A stretch of DNA of 64,000 nucleotides. It comes from Sphingomonas sp. LHG3406-1 (GTDB lineage Bacteria > Pseudomonadota > Alphaproteobacteria > Sphingomonadales > Sphingomonadaceae). Within the stretch, counting starts at the first letter, position 1. Every line of letters starts with the position of its first letter. The stretch lies in NCBI RefSeq assembly GCF_029637485.1, contig NZ_CP069128.1, positions 1,178,001 through 1,242,000 on the forward strand. Direction: 5' to 3'. The position numbers and the translations under genes were made by a program. Of the stretch, positions 1 to 9,573 are shown piece after piece. Below the pieces are notes generated by a model. That model was not told where the DNA came from, did no database searches, and saw nothing but the letters and a program-made list of their open reading frames with translations.

Positions 1-1122
1 ATCGGCGGCAGCAGCCACCGCGCGGCCCCGCTCGACCGCTTGCCAGAGCGGCGACGCGCCGGTCACCGCTTTGCTGATCGCCAGTATGGTTCCAGCCACG
101 CCATAGAGACTGCACAGAGCGCCCGCGGCCAGTGCAGCGTGGCGCCATCGCTGCTCCAGCGTCGGCAGCGCGATGCCGGCGCGTGCGAACAACGGGGGTA
201 GCAGGGGCACCAGATACTGCTTGAAGAAGGGGTCCGGCAGAAAGGCAGCGATCAGCCCGCCGACCGCCATGATCTCGAGCAGACGCTGCCGCGCCCGGCG
301 GCGAAGAGTGACCAGGGTCAGCAGGAGGGCAACGGCCGGCGCGCCCTTGATCATCTGCTCTGCGATCCCGCCAAGCTTCCCGAGCGGCTGCAACCGCCAG
401 GCCTCGCCCACACCGGTCCAGTAGAGCTGCGGCGCGATCAGGCTGTAGGTGAGGACGCCGAAGGTGAAGCGCTCGGGCGACAAGGCGTAGAGGGCGATGC
501 TCGGCAATATGCCCGCGAGCCCACCGGCGGCGGCGGCGGCGAGCGCCGGCCAGCCCAGGCGTCGCGCCCGCAACAGCATCCACAGGCCGGCCCCCGCGAC
601 CGGCAGCGCCATGCTGATCTTGGCCGAGATGGCGAGTCCGAAGCAGAGGCCGGCGATCCCCGTCCGCCGCCAGTGCGGCATCATGTCGTTCGGCAGGATG
701 GCGAGCAGGCCGAGCGCCAGCAGCGCTGCCGGAAGCATGTCGTTGCGCGCGACCTCGGTGCCGAACAGGAAGGCATTGGTGGTCGCAAGGCCGACGACCG
801 TCGCCACCCGCACCCAGTATGGCACGCGATCAGCGAGGAAGCGCATCAGCGCCCAGCAGGTGACCAGCGCGAACAGCACGTTGGCGAGCCGGGCCCCGAC
901 CAGCAGCCAGCCGGCGGGCAGCAGCGACAGCGGGCTCAGCAGCAGAGGCTGGAGCGGGGTCTGAAGGTAGGGCCAGTCGCGATAAGGCAGACCCTCGCGC
1001 ATCATCGCGATGGCCGCGACATACTGGCTCTCGTCATGGTTGATCGGCGCACTCAGCGCCGCGGCGACGAACAGCAGGCCCAGTCCTGCCAGCAGCCAGC
1101 GCGTCCGTGCCATTTCCCCCAT
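1..1122 (-). CDS. Polytopic membrane glycosyltransferase (GT-C / family 39-like), 3' end cut off by window
   Basis: The reading frame is open from an ATG at 1122 to the window edge, giving 374 codons without a stop. The N-terminus has one hydrophobic segment followed by an N-H-D-E-S motif near residue 26, the position and kind of acidic loop motif seen in GT-C enzymes of the ArnT/PMT type, which use polyprenyl-phosphate sugars on the periplasmic side. At least eight further hydrophobic segments follow. The start at 1122 has GGGAAAGGGG upstream; ATG 1113 is an alternative. It is divergent from aguA with about 80 bp between. The acceptor substrate cannot be told, and an integral membrane protein of another family is possible. 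Confidence 0.65.
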   Translation of the reverse strand, partial: MGEMARTRWLLAGLGLLFVAAALSAPINHDESQYVAAIAMMREGLPYRDWPYLQTPLQPLLLSPLSLLPAGWLLVGARLANVLFALVTCWALMRFLADRVPYWVRVATVVGLATTNAFLFGTEVARNDMLPAALLALGLLAILPNDMMPHWRRTGIAGLCFGLAISAKISMALPVAGAGLWMLLRARRLGWPALAAAAAGGLAGILPSIALYALSPERFTFGVLTYSLIAPQLYWTGVGEAWRLQPLGKLGGIAEQMIKGAPAVALLLTLVTLRRRARQRLLEIMAVGGLIAAFLPDPFFKQYLVPLLPPLFARAGIALPTLEQRWRHAALAAGALCSLYGVAGTILAISKAVTGASPLWQAVERGRAVAAAAD

Positions 1123-1201
1123 GGCCGCCCCTTTCCCGCTCCGGAGCCCACTGGCAAGCGCTTTGCTTGGAGTTGAGGGAAAGCGTCGCTATCTGCCCGC
1201 C

Positions 1202-2172
<971 letters not shown>

Positions 2173-2176
<4 letters not shown>

Positions 2177-2523
2177 CCGCCTTCTGGCTCCGGGCCGCGC
2201 TGTCCGGGCTGGTGATCGCGCTTGCCTCCACCGTCGCGCGGCGCTCCCCCGCCCTCGGCTCACTGATCGTCTCGCTTCCGCTCGTCTCGGTCCTCAGCAT
2301 CATCTGGCTGTGGCGTGACGGGGCGGAAAGCGGGCAGCTCGCCGACTATATCCAGAACACCTTCTGGTTCTTCCTGCCGTCGATTCCCATGTTCCTGGTC
2401 ATCCCGATGCTGCTCCGGCGCGGCCTGGCCTTCTGGCCGGCGCTGGGAATCGGCTGCGGGATGACCATCCTTCTCTACCTTGCCATGACCGCGGGGCTGG
2501 CCCGCTTCGGCGTTCGTCTGTGA
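2173..2523 (+). CDS. DUF3147-like membrane protein
   Basis: A 116-residue protein with about four hydrophobic helices and almost no soluble parts, resembling the DUF3147 family, whose function is not established. It starts with GTG inside the aguA stop (4-bp GTGA overlap) and ends 13 bp before aguB, so it is embedded in the agmatine operon and probably co-translated with aguA. A role in transport of agmatine or putrescine would be a guess from position only. Confidence 0.75.
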
Positions 2524-2536
2524 GAGTGCTTGCCCG

Positions 2537-3388
2537 ATGACCAAGATCAAAGTCGCCGCCCTTCAACTCGAGCTCGGAGCCGACACTGGGACCAACATCG
2601 CGGCCGTCACCGAACTGGTGCGCGAAGCGTCGGCGAAGGGTGCGCAGGTGGTTCTTCCGCCCGAGCTGTTCGAAGGCCCCTACTTCTGCCGGGTCGAGGA
2701 CGAAGGCCTGTTCGCGACGGCCATGCCGACCGAGCAGCATCCGTCGGTCATTGCGATGCGCAAGCTGGCCGAGGAGCTGAAGATCTGGATCCCGACCAGC
2801 TTCTTCGAGCGCGACGGACCGCATCATTACAACAGCCTGGCGATGGTGAACCCGGACGGAAAGATCGCCGGTCTCTACCGCAAGAGCCACATTCCCGACG
2901 GGCCGGGCTATGAGGAGAAGTTCTACTTCCGGCCGGGCAACACCGGCTTCAAGGTGTGGGACGGCCCGGAGGCGGAGAAGCTCGGCGTCGGCATCTGCTG
3001 GGACCAATGGTATCCGGAGACCGCCCGCGCGATGATGCTGATGGGGGCCGAGATCCTCTTCTACCCGACCGCGATCGGCACCGAGCCGCACGACCCCGAC
3101 CTCGATACCAGCCGGCTGTGGCGGCGGGCGATGATCGGCCATGCGGTCAGCAACGTCGTTCCCGTCGTCGCAGCGAACCGGATCGGCACGGAATGCGGCC
3201 AGCGCTTCTACGGCCACAGCTTCATCTGCGACGAGCGCGGCGACCTTCTGGCGGAATTTGGTGCCACCGAGACGGGCGTGCTCGTGGCCGAGCTCGACCT
3301 CGCCGCCGCCCGCCGCCACCGAGCCGCCTTCGGCTTCTTCCGCGATCGGCGTCCGGAGCTGTATGGGCGGCTGGTCCAGGACATCTGA
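2537..3388 (+). CDS. aguB: N-carbamoylputrescine amidase
   Basis: Nitrilase-superfamily enzyme (283 residues, the usual length) that converts N-carbamoylputrescine to putrescine, carbon dioxide and ammonia, completing the route started by aguA. The catalytic triad is visible: Glu in LPPELF, Lys in YRKSHIPDGPGY and Cys in GVGICWDQWYPE. The blocks FFERDGPHHYNS, PTAIGTEPHDP and the C-terminal FGFFRDRRPELY are typical of this subgroup. ATG 2537 lies 13 bp after the DUF3147 gene. Confidence 0.95.
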   Translation: MTKIKVAALQLELGADTGTNIAAVTELVREASAKGAQVVLPPELFEGPYFCRVEDEGLFATAMPTEQHPSVIAMRKLAEELKIWIPTSFFERDGPHHYNSLAMVNPDGKIAGLYRKSHIPDGPGYEEKFYFRPGNTGFKVWDGPEAEKLGVGICWDQWYPETARAMMLMGAEILFYPTAIGTEPHDPDLDTSRLWRRAMIGHAVSNVVPVVAANRIGTECGQRFYGHSFICDERGDLLAEFGATETGVLVAELDLAAARRHRAAFGFFRDRRPELYGRLVQDI

Positions 3389-3798
3389 CCCGTTAACCTT
3401 TCTGAACAAGGTCACAAAGGTCACCGGTGGCGGGCTTTTCGCCGGAGGTGCGTGGGACCTCAGACGGGCGTTATGCAGCAATGCGAAAGATCGGCGGCGA
3501 GCAACCGCAAAGGTTATCCTTTGCAGGTCAAATCCTACGCTGCAAGGCGGGACGAAAGTCGGTCTGGATGGAGGGTGGGCTTAGGCGCGACCTCCTTGCT
3601 GCGCAGCAATGAGGCGGGGGGCGCTCAGCCGGGAGGTCAAGTGCTGGAGGGGCCATCCCCAACATTGCAGGCCTCCCCTTCCACTCGCTCCGCGGGCGAT
3701 CCCTCCCGATGCGGCTGCGCGGCACCGGGCGGGTCGCGCCAAGGTCTTCACAGGATCTCAAGCGGACATGGTGTCGTGCCGTCAGGCCGGAAGCGGCC
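3389..3798 (+). other. Gene-free stretch with one short perfect hairpin
   Basis: About 410 bp between aguB and the GNAT gene with no reading frame that looks coding. It contains a perfect hairpin at 3507-3524 (GCAAAGG, loop TTAT, CCTTTGC) without a following T run, and a direct repeat AAGGTCAC at 3410-3430. I looked for SRP RNA, RNase P RNA and tRNA signatures and saw none. A small RNA cannot be excluded. Confidence 0.4.
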
Positions 3799-4302
3799 CT
3801 AAGCCCCGTCCCTAAGCTCCCGCCGCCAAAAGACGCTGTCGTGCCAGACACCGCCGATCAGCCAGGTCTTCGAAGCGCGGCCGGTCTCGACGAAGCCGTG
3901 CCGCTTGAGCAGGGTCATGCTCGCTTCGTTGCGCGGGTCGGTGTCGGCGAGGATCTCGTGGTCGCCCGTCCGGCGGCGATGGGCAAGGAAGGCGGTGAGG
4001 GCTTCGGAGGCATAGCCCCTGCCCCAGTGCGCGCGCTCGAAGATGAAGCCGACTTCGGGCAGCTTCCAGCAGCCGAGCTTGCCGATGCATTCGCCATCCA
4101 GCGTGACGATGAAGTCGTCCCCTCCCTCTGGCGCATCGATCATGCTGCGCACCCAGTCGGCGGTGACCTGCACGCTGTCGTGCGGAAGTGTCGACCAGTA
4201 ACGCATGGCCTCGGGGTCCGACATGATGCGGTGCATCGGCCCGACATCCTCGATCCGGGCGCGGCGGAGGACGAGGCGTTCGGTGGTGATCGCCTCGATC
4301 AT
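3799..4302 (-). CDS. GNAT-family N-acetyltransferase (RimJ-like)
   Basis: A 167-residue acetyl-CoA-dependent acyltransferase of the RimJ/RimL type. It begins TTERLVLRRARIEDV, typical of this group; the acetyl-CoA loop is the ERAHWGRGYASEAL block near residue 95; and the DTDPRNEASMTLLKRHGFVETG block follows. The start ATG 4302 overlaps the stop of the upstream glycosylase by 4 bp (ATGA). A protein N-terminal or small-molecule amine is the likely substrate; it cannot be told which. Confidence 0.85.
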   Translation of the reverse strand: MIEAITTERLVLRRARIEDVGPMHRIMSDPEAMRYWSTLPHDSVQVTADWVRSMIDAPEGGDDFIVTLDGECIGKLGCWKLPEVGFIFERAHWGRGYASEALTAFLAHRRRTGDHEILADTDPRNEASMTLLKRHGFVETGRASKTWLIGGVWHDSVFWRRELRDGA

Positions 4303-4967
4303 GGCCGAAGCTCCATCGCGCGGGCGAAGACGGCTTCGAACATGGGCGCAGTGAGGCGGCCGGTGTTCTGGTTGTAGCGGCTGGAATGGTAGGTGCCGAG
4401 GAGGATGCGGCCATCCGGCGCCGTGACTTCGCTGCCGTGGCCGAACCTGGCCTGGCTGGGGCGCAGGCCAAGCGCACGGGCGGCGGCGGCATGGGCGATG
4501 GCGCCAAGCGCCACCAGCACGCGCACCCGCGGAAGGCTGGCGAGCGCCGCCTCGAAATATGGGCGGCAGGTGGCGATCTCGATCGGCTCGGGCTTGTTCT
4601 GCGGGGGGAGGCATTTGACCGCGTTGAGGATCAGCGCGCCCTGCAGCCGCACGTCGTCGGCGGGGTCGGCGCGGTAGGTCCCGGTGGAGAGTCCGAACCT
4701 GGCCAGCGTCGCATAGAGGAGGTCGCCGGCGAAATCGCCAGTGAAGGGCCGGCCGGTGCGGTTGGCGCCCTGCTTGCCCGGCGCCATGCCGACCACCGCC
4801 AGCCAGGCGTCCGCATCTCCCCAGGCGGGCACGGGAGAGTTCCACCACCCCGGATGCTCGGCCCGGCATTCCTCACGAAAGCGGACCAGGCGCGGGCAAA
4901 GCGGGCAGTCGCGCGGCGCCTCGGCCTGCGGGACGGGGGAAACGACGGGAGGGCTGGCGAACAGCAT
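4299..4967 (-). CDS. Family 5 uracil-DNA glycosylase (UdgB type)
   Basis: Excises uracil, and in this family often hypoxanthine, from DNA. The 222-residue protein has the family-5 motif GMAPGKQGANRTGRPFTGD near residue 60 (no Asn or Asp activates water in motif A as in families 1 and 2) and the C-terminal motif HSSRYNQNTGRLT. Cysteines in CPLCPRL near the N-terminus and in NAVKCLPPQNKP fit the 4Fe-4S ligands of families 4 and 5. It is translationally coupled to the GNAT gene and divergent from folK by 23 bp. Confidence 0.88.
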   Translation of the reverse strand: MLFASPPVVSPVPQAEAPRDCPLCPRLVRFREECRAEHPGWWNSPVPAWGDADAWLAVVGMAPGKQGANRTGRPFTGDFAGDLLYATLARFGLSTGTYRADPADDVRLQGALILNAVKCLPPQNKPEPIEIATCRPYFEAALASLPRVRVLVALGAIAHAAAARALGLRPSQARFGHGSEVTAPDGRILLGTYHSSRYNQNTGRLTAPMFEAVFARAMELRP

Positions 4968-4990
4968 GATGGAGGGATAGGCGAGCGGGC

Positions 4991-5482
4991 GTGACCTCGC
5001 AAACGCACCTCTACGCCGTCGCCGTCGGCTCCAACCGAGCGCATGGGCGGCACGGGCGTCCGACGGGCGTGGTAGTGGCGGCGATCGGGGAGCTGGACCG
5101 TGCCTTCGGCCTGTTCGCCGCGTCGCCCCTGCTGCTCAACCCGGCCAGCGGCGGTGCGGGGCGGGACTTCGCCAATGCGGTGGCGCTCGTCGAGAGCCCG
5201 CTTGGGCCACCCGAAATGCTGGCGGCATTGAAGCAGATCGAGCGGGCCTTCGGTCGCAGGCCAGGACGGCGCTGGGGGCCCCGCGTGCTCGACCTTGACC
5301 TCATCGCGTGGGACGGCGGCCGGTGGCGGAGTCGCGATCTCGTCATCCCGCACGCCGCGCTGGAGAGCCGGGCCTTCATGCTCCTTCCACTGGCGGCGAT
5401 CGCACCCGGCTGGCGGCTGCGTGGGAGCCTTACCGCAAGACAGCTCGCGGCGCGCCTTGGCAAGCGGCGCATCAGGCCCTAG
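4991..5482 (+). CDS. folK: 2-amino-4-hydroxy-6-hydroxymethyldihydropteridine diphosphokinase
   Basis: Transfers pyrophosphate from ATP to 6-hydroxymethyl-7,8-dihydropterin in folate synthesis. The family signature is visible as RRPGRRWGPRVLDLDLIAWDG (two Asp binding Mg) and the PHAAL segment, with GSN near the N-terminus. It starts with GTG 4991. The loop after GSN is a little unusual (RAHGRHGRPTGVV). The gene is directly followed by tRNA-Lys. Confidence 0.92.
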   Translation: MTSQTHLYAVAVGSNRAHGRHGRPTGVVVAAIGELDRAFGLFAASPLLLNPASGGAGRDFANAVALVESPLGPPEMLAALKQIERAFGRRPGRRWGPRVLDLDLIAWDGGRWRSRDLVIPHAALESRAFMLLPLAAIAPGWRLRGSLTARQLAARLGKRRIRP

Positions 5483-5496
5483 GTGCACCCCCGCGT

Positions 5497-5569
<73 letters not shown>

Positions 5570-5625
5570 CGCCATGCTTCGAACCAGCCGAGTCTTCGTA
5601 GGCGCCAGCGCAGGCGCCGGCCTGG

Positions 5626-5651
5626 GGTTCGAGCCCGGCACCGCTCACGCC
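5626..5651 (+). repeat. Partial duplicate of the tRNA-Lys 3' end
   Basis: These 26 bases repeat tRNA bases 5548-5573 (T arm, acceptor 3' strand and flank) with only two differences, 78 bp downstream. The T stem of the copy cannot pair, so it is not a functional tRNA. Such copies arise from site-specific integration or local duplication; see findings. Confidence 0.7.
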
Positions 5652-5696
5652 CCTCCCTTTTCTGAAGCGGCCGGGACCTGATCCCGGCTTGTTGGT

Positions 5697-5717
5697 GTGT
5701 ATTGCTACACTATAGCA
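5697..5717 (+). promoter_or_regulatory. GTGTATTG-N-ACACTaTAGCA motif, copy 1
   Basis: This 21-base sequence matches 35478-35496, apart from a two-base insertion and one substitution. It contains the inverted pair GTGTA/TACAC. It lies 150 bp upstream of the small exported protein at 5868. Role as an operator or promoter element is inferred only from its recurrence. Confidence 0.3.
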
Positions 5718-5867
5718 GCCAGTCACCCCTGTTCCGCTCACCTTTGCCGTCCCCGTCGATCACAAGTCACTGACGGCTAGTGATGAAAGCCCATCTGGCA
5801 CGCCTCCTGCTCTGCTCACGCCGAAGCCCCGCGCTTCAGAATCGACACAGCAAGGAGTGAAGCACCC

Positions 5868-6122
5868 ATGTTCGCCATCATCGCCGCCGCGGCTGCCGCA
5901 GCCGCCAATCCGAGCGCCGTCACCGTCAATGCGCCACGCTCGATCGAGATCGACGGCGTCCGCGCGATCTACACGCGCCACGTCGACGCCGACGGAATCA
6001 CGCACCTCAAGGGGCGCTACGGCGGTCGGAATGCCACCCGCTTCCACTTTCGCGTCCGCGGCAAGGAAGTCGAGGGCTGGACCGGCGGCGCGCCGGTGCG
6101 CTTCACCATGCCTGGACGCTGA
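5868..6122 (+). CDS. Small hypothetical protein with Ala-rich N-terminus
   Basis: 84 residues, preceded by a strong ribosome binding site (AAGGAG, 9 bases before the ATG). The N-terminus is a short Ala-rich hydrophobic run that could be a signal peptide. The rest is basic and beta-like (IEIDGVRAIYTRHVDADGITHLKGRYGG). I do not recognise a family. The good ribosome site and biased codon use argue that it is a real gene. Confidence 0.6.
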   Translation: MFAIIAAAAAAAANPSAVTVNAPRSIEIDGVRAIYTRHVDADGITHLKGRYGGRNATRFHFRVRGKEVEGWTGGAPVRFTMPGR

Positions 6123-6193
6123 GGCGACGGGCGGCAGGCGGGGGCAAGGCGCCCTCGCCTATTGCACCACATTGGCTTAGTCGAAGGAAACCA

Positions 6194-6913
6194 ATGGGTA
6201 ACTTCCTTGGACTACCCCTCAATGCGTGGGGAATGACGGACGGGCGCCGAGTGCGGCGGTCCGGGAGCTATAATGTGGAAGAGATGCCCGTCGAAACGAC
6301 CCTCTACTCGCTGAGCGAGCAGGCACCCCAGCCGGACGAGCGGCGCGAGGGCGAGCGGCACCTCACCCTCTTCCGGGTCGGCACCATGCTGGTCGAGGAC
6401 CGTCGCGAGCTCTGCCTGATTAAGAACATCTCGGCCGGGGGCGCGATGCTCCGACTCTATACGGGCGGACTGGCGATCGGCCAGCAGTTGCGCGTGGAGC
6501 TGAAATGCGGCCAGCCGCTGAGCGGGACCGTCGCCTGGGTCAGCGCCCCAAATGTCGGCCTCACCTTCGATACGCCGATCGACGTCATCGCCATGCTCAG
6601 CCAGAGCGAGGACGGCCCCCGCCCGCGCATGCCGCGGATCGAGACATCCAGCTTCGTCACCATTCGCGATGGCGCGCAGATCGTCCGGGCGCGCGCGTGC
6701 GACATCAGCCAGGGCGGGATCAAGATCGCGACCAAGGCGCCGTTCGACCGTCACTCGGAAGTGGTGGTCAGCCTGCCCGGCATGGCGCCGCAGCCGGGCG
6801 TGGTGCGCTGGACGGCCGACGGCTGCGCCGGGATCACCTTCAATCGCCTGATCCCGCTGCCCCAGCTGATCGACTGGCTGAAGTCGCAGCGGCGGGAGTC
6901 GCGGGCCGCCTGA
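6194..6913 (+). CDS. Tandem PilZ-domain protein
   Basis: Two PilZ domains can be seen. The first starts at RREGER (RxxxR) with NISAGG about residue 80; the second, near residues 150-230, has DISQGG and VVRWTADGCAGITF but no clear RxxxR. PilZ domains bind cyclic di-GMP, so this may be a cytoplasmic receptor controlling motility, adhesion or polysaccharide; the second domain may not bind. The start is uncertain: ATG 6194 has GAAGGAAA upstream, whereas ATG 6284 would remove 30 poorly conserved-looking residues. The neighbour at 6953 is another PilZ gene facing it. Confidence 0.85.
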   Translation: MGNFLGLPLNAWGMTDGRRVRRSGSYNVEEMPVETTLYSLSEQAPQPDERREGERHLTLFRVGTMLVEDRRELCLIKNISAGGAMLRLYTGGLAIGQQLRVELKCGQPLSGTVAWVSAPNVGLTFDTPIDVIAMLSQSEDGPRPRMPRIETSSFVTIRDGAQIVRARACDISQGGIKIATKAPFDRHSEVVVSLPGMAPQPGVVRWTADGCAGITFNRLIPLPQLIDWLKSQRRESRAA

Positions 6914-6952
6914 GGCGCCCCGTGCCTTCTTTTCTTCAGAACTGACGAAGGA

Positions 6953-7366
6953 TCAGTCGCCCGGCGCGTCGCGCGTCGAGACGGCCAGCCACTTGGTGCC
7001 GAACGTGAGTTCGCCCTCCGTGAGCGGCTTGGCGGCGAGGCCGGGCCGGCGGAAGTCCGGGAGCACGCGCGGACGCGGAACGGGAACGTGGCGAAGCAGC
7101 GCCTCGGGCGAGAGCGGCCGGTGGAACTGGATCCCGCCTCGATTGCCCCGCACCCAGATGAGCTTGCCATCGACGACCAGGTCGCCGCGCTTGAAGCGGA
7201 TCTCGGCGCCTTCGACCGGAAGGTCAGGCGCATCGACCAGGGCCCCGTCGGACGAAAGGTTGCGCAGCTTGACGTCGACCGAGCGGCCGGACAGCTCGAT
7301 CACGGCCGTCAAGAGGACGTTGGCGCGGCGTTGGCGCCGATTCTGAACCTGGGTGCTTTCGTCCAT
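6953..7366 (-). CDS. Single PilZ-domain protein
   Basis: 137 residues. The N-terminus has NRRQRRANV (the RxxxR arm) followed by NLSSDGALV (N/DxSxxG) and the beta strands of a PilZ domain ending in IQFHRPL; about 50 residues without known motif follow. It should bind cyclic di-GMP. The start ATG 7366 is chosen because the PilZ arm begins ten residues later; the frame is open further upstream only as an antisense of the PAP2 gene. Convergent with the tandem PilZ gene (39 bp between) and divergent from PAP2. Confidence 0.85.
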   Translation of the reverse strand: MDESTQVQNRRQRRANVLLTAVIELSGRSVDVKLRNLSSDGALVDAPDLPVEGAEIRFKRGDLVVDGKLIWVRGNRGGIQFHRPLSPEALLRHVPVPRPRVLPDFRRPGLAAKPLTEGELTFGTKWLAVSTRDAPGD

Positions 7367-7408
7367 AACGGTGGAACTATCCGGCCGAGGTAAAACTTCA
7401 TTTAACAA

Positions 7409-8026
7409 GTGATCGGCCGAGCTCCCTTTTTCATCATGCTTGTCGCATCCGGGCTGCTTCTGCTGCTCGGCTGGAGCGGCGGCGCAGGCCAGGCCTATGA
7501 CGTCGCCGCCATCCGCGCCGGTGCGGAGTGGCGGCTGATGCACCCGCGGGCGACGGGTGCCGTCATCCTTTACACGCACCTGGGAAGCGCCGTCGCGCTG
7601 CTGTCGATGACCGCCGCAGGAGCAATCTTCCTGTGGTGGAAGCGCGAGCGAGCGCGGGCGGCGGCGCTGCTCGGGGCGGTGCTGGGAACGCGGATCGGGG
7701 TCGAGCTCCTCAAGCTCCTCGTCGACCGTTCCCGGCCGAGCCTCGACGCGCATCCGGTGGCGGTCTTCTCGCAAAGCTTCCCGAGCGGCCATGCCGGCAA
7801 TGGCATGGCGACCTTTCTCGCCCTAGCCCTGTTCGTCGCGCCCGAGCGCTGGCGGCGACCCGCGGTGGCGATGGCCCTCGTCGCGGCGCTGGCGATGGGG
7901 GTGACCCGGCCCTTGCTCGGAGTTCACTGGCCGAGTGACGTGGCTGGCGGTTGGACCTTCGGCGCGACGGTCGTGGCGCTTGCCGCCTGGTGGCTCAGGA
8001 GCCGAGGAAATCGAAGCGCAGCATGA
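7409..8026 (+). CDS. PAP2-family membrane phosphatase
   Basis: 205 residues with about six hydrophobic helices and the three phosphatase motifs: KLLVDRSRP (residues about 98-106), PSGHAGN, and TRPLLGVHWPSDVAGG, where the usual Ser-Arg opening of motif 3 is Thr-Arg. Likely acts on a lipid phosphate such as undecaprenyl pyrophosphate or phosphatidic acid at the periplasmic face. GTG 7409 is the longest start; ATG 7436 is also possible. Its last 32 bp overlap the DUF938 gene tail to tail. Confidence 0.88.
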   Translation: MIGRAPFFIMLVASGLLLLLGWSGGAGQAYDVAAIRAGAEWRLMHPRATGAVILYTHLGSAVALLSMTAAGAIFLWWKRERARAAALLGAVLGTRIGVELLKLLVDRSRPSLDAHPVAVFSQSFPSGHAGNGMATFLALALFVAPERWRRPAVAMALVAALAMGVTRPLLGVHWPSDVAGGWTFGATVVALAAWWLRSRGNRSAA

Positions 8027-8594
8027 GGTTGTTGGCGGGCATGCCGACGCGCCTGGCGAGCGCCAGGCCGTGCTTCCGGGCCTCTGCGGCGAAGGCGGTC
8101 AGCTCACGCAGGCCGTAGCGCGGGTCCCGTTCCTTCAGCGCCGCGTCGAAGGCGAGGTTGGAGGGCGCGAGCGGCTCCCCGCGCACCCGCCAGGGGCCGT
8201 AGAGGATGAGCGGAGCGCCCGCGGGCAGCAGCCGCGCCGCGCCTGCGAACAGGCCGAGGCTCGCTTCCCACGGAGAGATGTGGACGAGGTTGACGGCGAG
8301 GATCGCCACGGCCTCAGCGACCGGCCAGTCCGTCGCCATGACGTCGAGGTGGAGCGCGGGCTGGAGGTTGGGTGTCCCCTCCTCTTCCCGCCACGCCTCG
8401 ATCGAGGCGCGCGCTTCGGAATCGGGGTCGGTCGGCTGCCACTCGAGGTGCGGGAAGGCGGCGGCGAAGTGAAGGGCGTGCTCTCCCGTGCCGGCGGCGA
8501 TCTCGAGCACCCGGCCTTCTGCAGGAAGCCAGTCCTTCAGCACCGCGAGGATCGGATCGCGGTTGCGCAGGGCGGCGGGCGAGGAGCGCTTCAC
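7995..8594 (-). CDS. DUF938 family protein (predicted SAM-dependent methyltransferase)
   Basis: 199 residues matching the DUF938 pattern: NRDPILAVLKDWLP at the N-terminus, the SAM-binding VLEIAAGTGEHALHFA motif, WQPTDPD, and NLVHISPWEASLGLFAGAARLL. Substrate unknown. It starts with GTG 8594 within a 4-bp GTGA overlap with the stop of the upstream membrane gene, so the two are coupled. Confidence 0.88.
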   Translation of the reverse strand: MKRSSPAALRNRDPILAVLKDWLPAEGRVLEIAAGTGEHALHFAAAFPHLEWQPTDPDSEARASIEAWREEEGTPNLQPALHLDVMATDWPVAEAVAILAVNLVHISPWEASLGLFAGAARLLPAGAPLILYGPWRVRGEPLAPSNLAFDAALKERDPRYGLRELTAFAAEARKHGLALARRVGMPANNLMLRFDFLGS

Positions 8595-9052
8595 CGGCGG
8601 GCCGCGACACGGGCACGGCGCTCGCGAGCCGCCAGCCAGATCAGCAGGCCGAGCGGACCGGCGAGGAAGGTGAGGAGCAGGATCGGTGCTTGCGCCAGGC
8701 GCGAGAAGCCCTTGCCGTCGGCATCGCGCGCGATCCACAGGCCGACGAACAGGTCGAAGGCAAGATAATGGGTCCAGCCGGTGACCAGCCCGCCGTCGCT
8801 GAGGAACAGCTTGCGCAGGCCCTCGATGCTGTAGTCGGCGGGATCGAATTGCCCGGCTCCGGCGACCGGACCGGCATCGACCTGCCCCGACAGGAGCGCG
8901 ACCAGCATCGCCGCATAGGCGAGGCACAGCAGGCCGACCCCGGCATAGAGGATGGCCGAATAGGTGAGCGGGCGGCGCGGCGCGAACAGCAGCAGCGCCC
9001 AGGCGACGACCGCCACCGCATTGGTGAGGCTGAAGAGGCTGTCCCAGAGCAT
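8591..9052 (-). CDS. ABA4-like (DUF4281) membrane protein
   Basis: 153 residues, four hydrophobic helices, with HYLAFDLFVGLWIARDADGKG near residue 95, the conserved stretch of the ABA4-like family. The plant homologue is linked to neoxanthin synthesis; in bacteria the role is not established. It sits between a DUF938 methyltransferase gene (4-bp overlap) and another small membrane protein gene 9 bp upstream. Confidence 0.8.
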   Translation of the reverse strand: MLWDSLFSLTNAVAVVAWALLLFAPRRPLTYSAILYAGVGLLCLAYAAMLVALLSGQVDAGPVAGAGQFDPADYSIEGLRKLFLSDGGLVTGWTHYLAFDLFVGLWIARDADGKGFSRLAQAPILLLTFLAGPLGLLIWLAARERRARVAARR

Positions 9053-9061
9053 GAGGAAGAC

Positions 9062-9550
9062 CTAGCGCCCGCCGGCCCGGTCGGCCAGCAGGGCCCGGGC
9101 CCGTAGCGCAATCTCGAGCCGCGTCACCGCCACCAGTCCGAACACCAGGCCCAGCATGGTGTCGGTGACGAGCAGGGTCCGGCTTTCGGGCGCATCGGCA
9201 CCGATCCACAGATTGGCGAGGAATCGCAGTGCTACCAGCGACACCAGCATCGTCACCGCCCAGCGCGAGCGGCGCAGCAGCAAGGCACCGCTTTCCTCGT
9301 CGAAGCGGAGGATGAACAGGCGGCCGCGCCACCAGCCCGCGATCGCGCCGATGAAGAAGCCCAGGCCGAGCAGCAGCCAACCGGCCGGCGCCGGCGGGTG
9401 CCGCGACAGGATGAAGGCGATCACCGCCAGGTAGAGCGCCGGTGCGAGCCACAGGAAGCGCGCGCCGAGCACCCGCTCGGGGCCTTGCCGCCGAAGCCGC
9501 CAGGCGAGCACGAGGGCGAGGGTGAGGAGCGGCCCGGCGACATTCATCAC
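9062..9550 (-). CDS. Small polytopic membrane protein (CcdC/DUF1453-like)
   Basis: 162 residues with about five hydrophobic helices, LRRQGPERVLGARFLWLAP near the N-terminus and RFDEESGALLLRRSRWA in the middle. The pattern recalls CcdC-like (DUF1453) membrane proteins, but I am not certain. It lies 9 bp before the ABA4-like gene and 23 bp after the end of gcvPB, all on the minus strand, so it may be read from the glycine operon. Confidence 0.55.
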   Translation of the reverse strand: MMNVAGPLLTLALVLAWRLRRQGPERVLGARFLWLAPALYLAVIAFILSRHPPAPAGWLLLGLGFFIGAIAGWWRGRLFILRFDEESGALLLRRSRWAVTMLVSLVALRFLANLWIGADAPESRTLLVTDTMLGLVFGLVAVTRLEIALRARALLADRAGGR

Positions 9551-9573
9551 CAGGCCGTTCGGGTCCCAGTCGG

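Noticed and set aside
3507..3524. Hairpin after aguB as a terminator
   Set aside because: Too short, AT-containing, lies 120 bp downstream and has no T run; kept only as a noted structure.
3528..3851. 107-codon minus-strand frame in the gap after aguB
   Set aside because: No ribosome site, no motif, and it overlaps the end of the GNAT gene.
6269..6274. Perfect TATAAT inside the tandem PilZ gene
   Set aside because: No -35 at the right distance, so not called a promoter, although it would suit a start at 6284.
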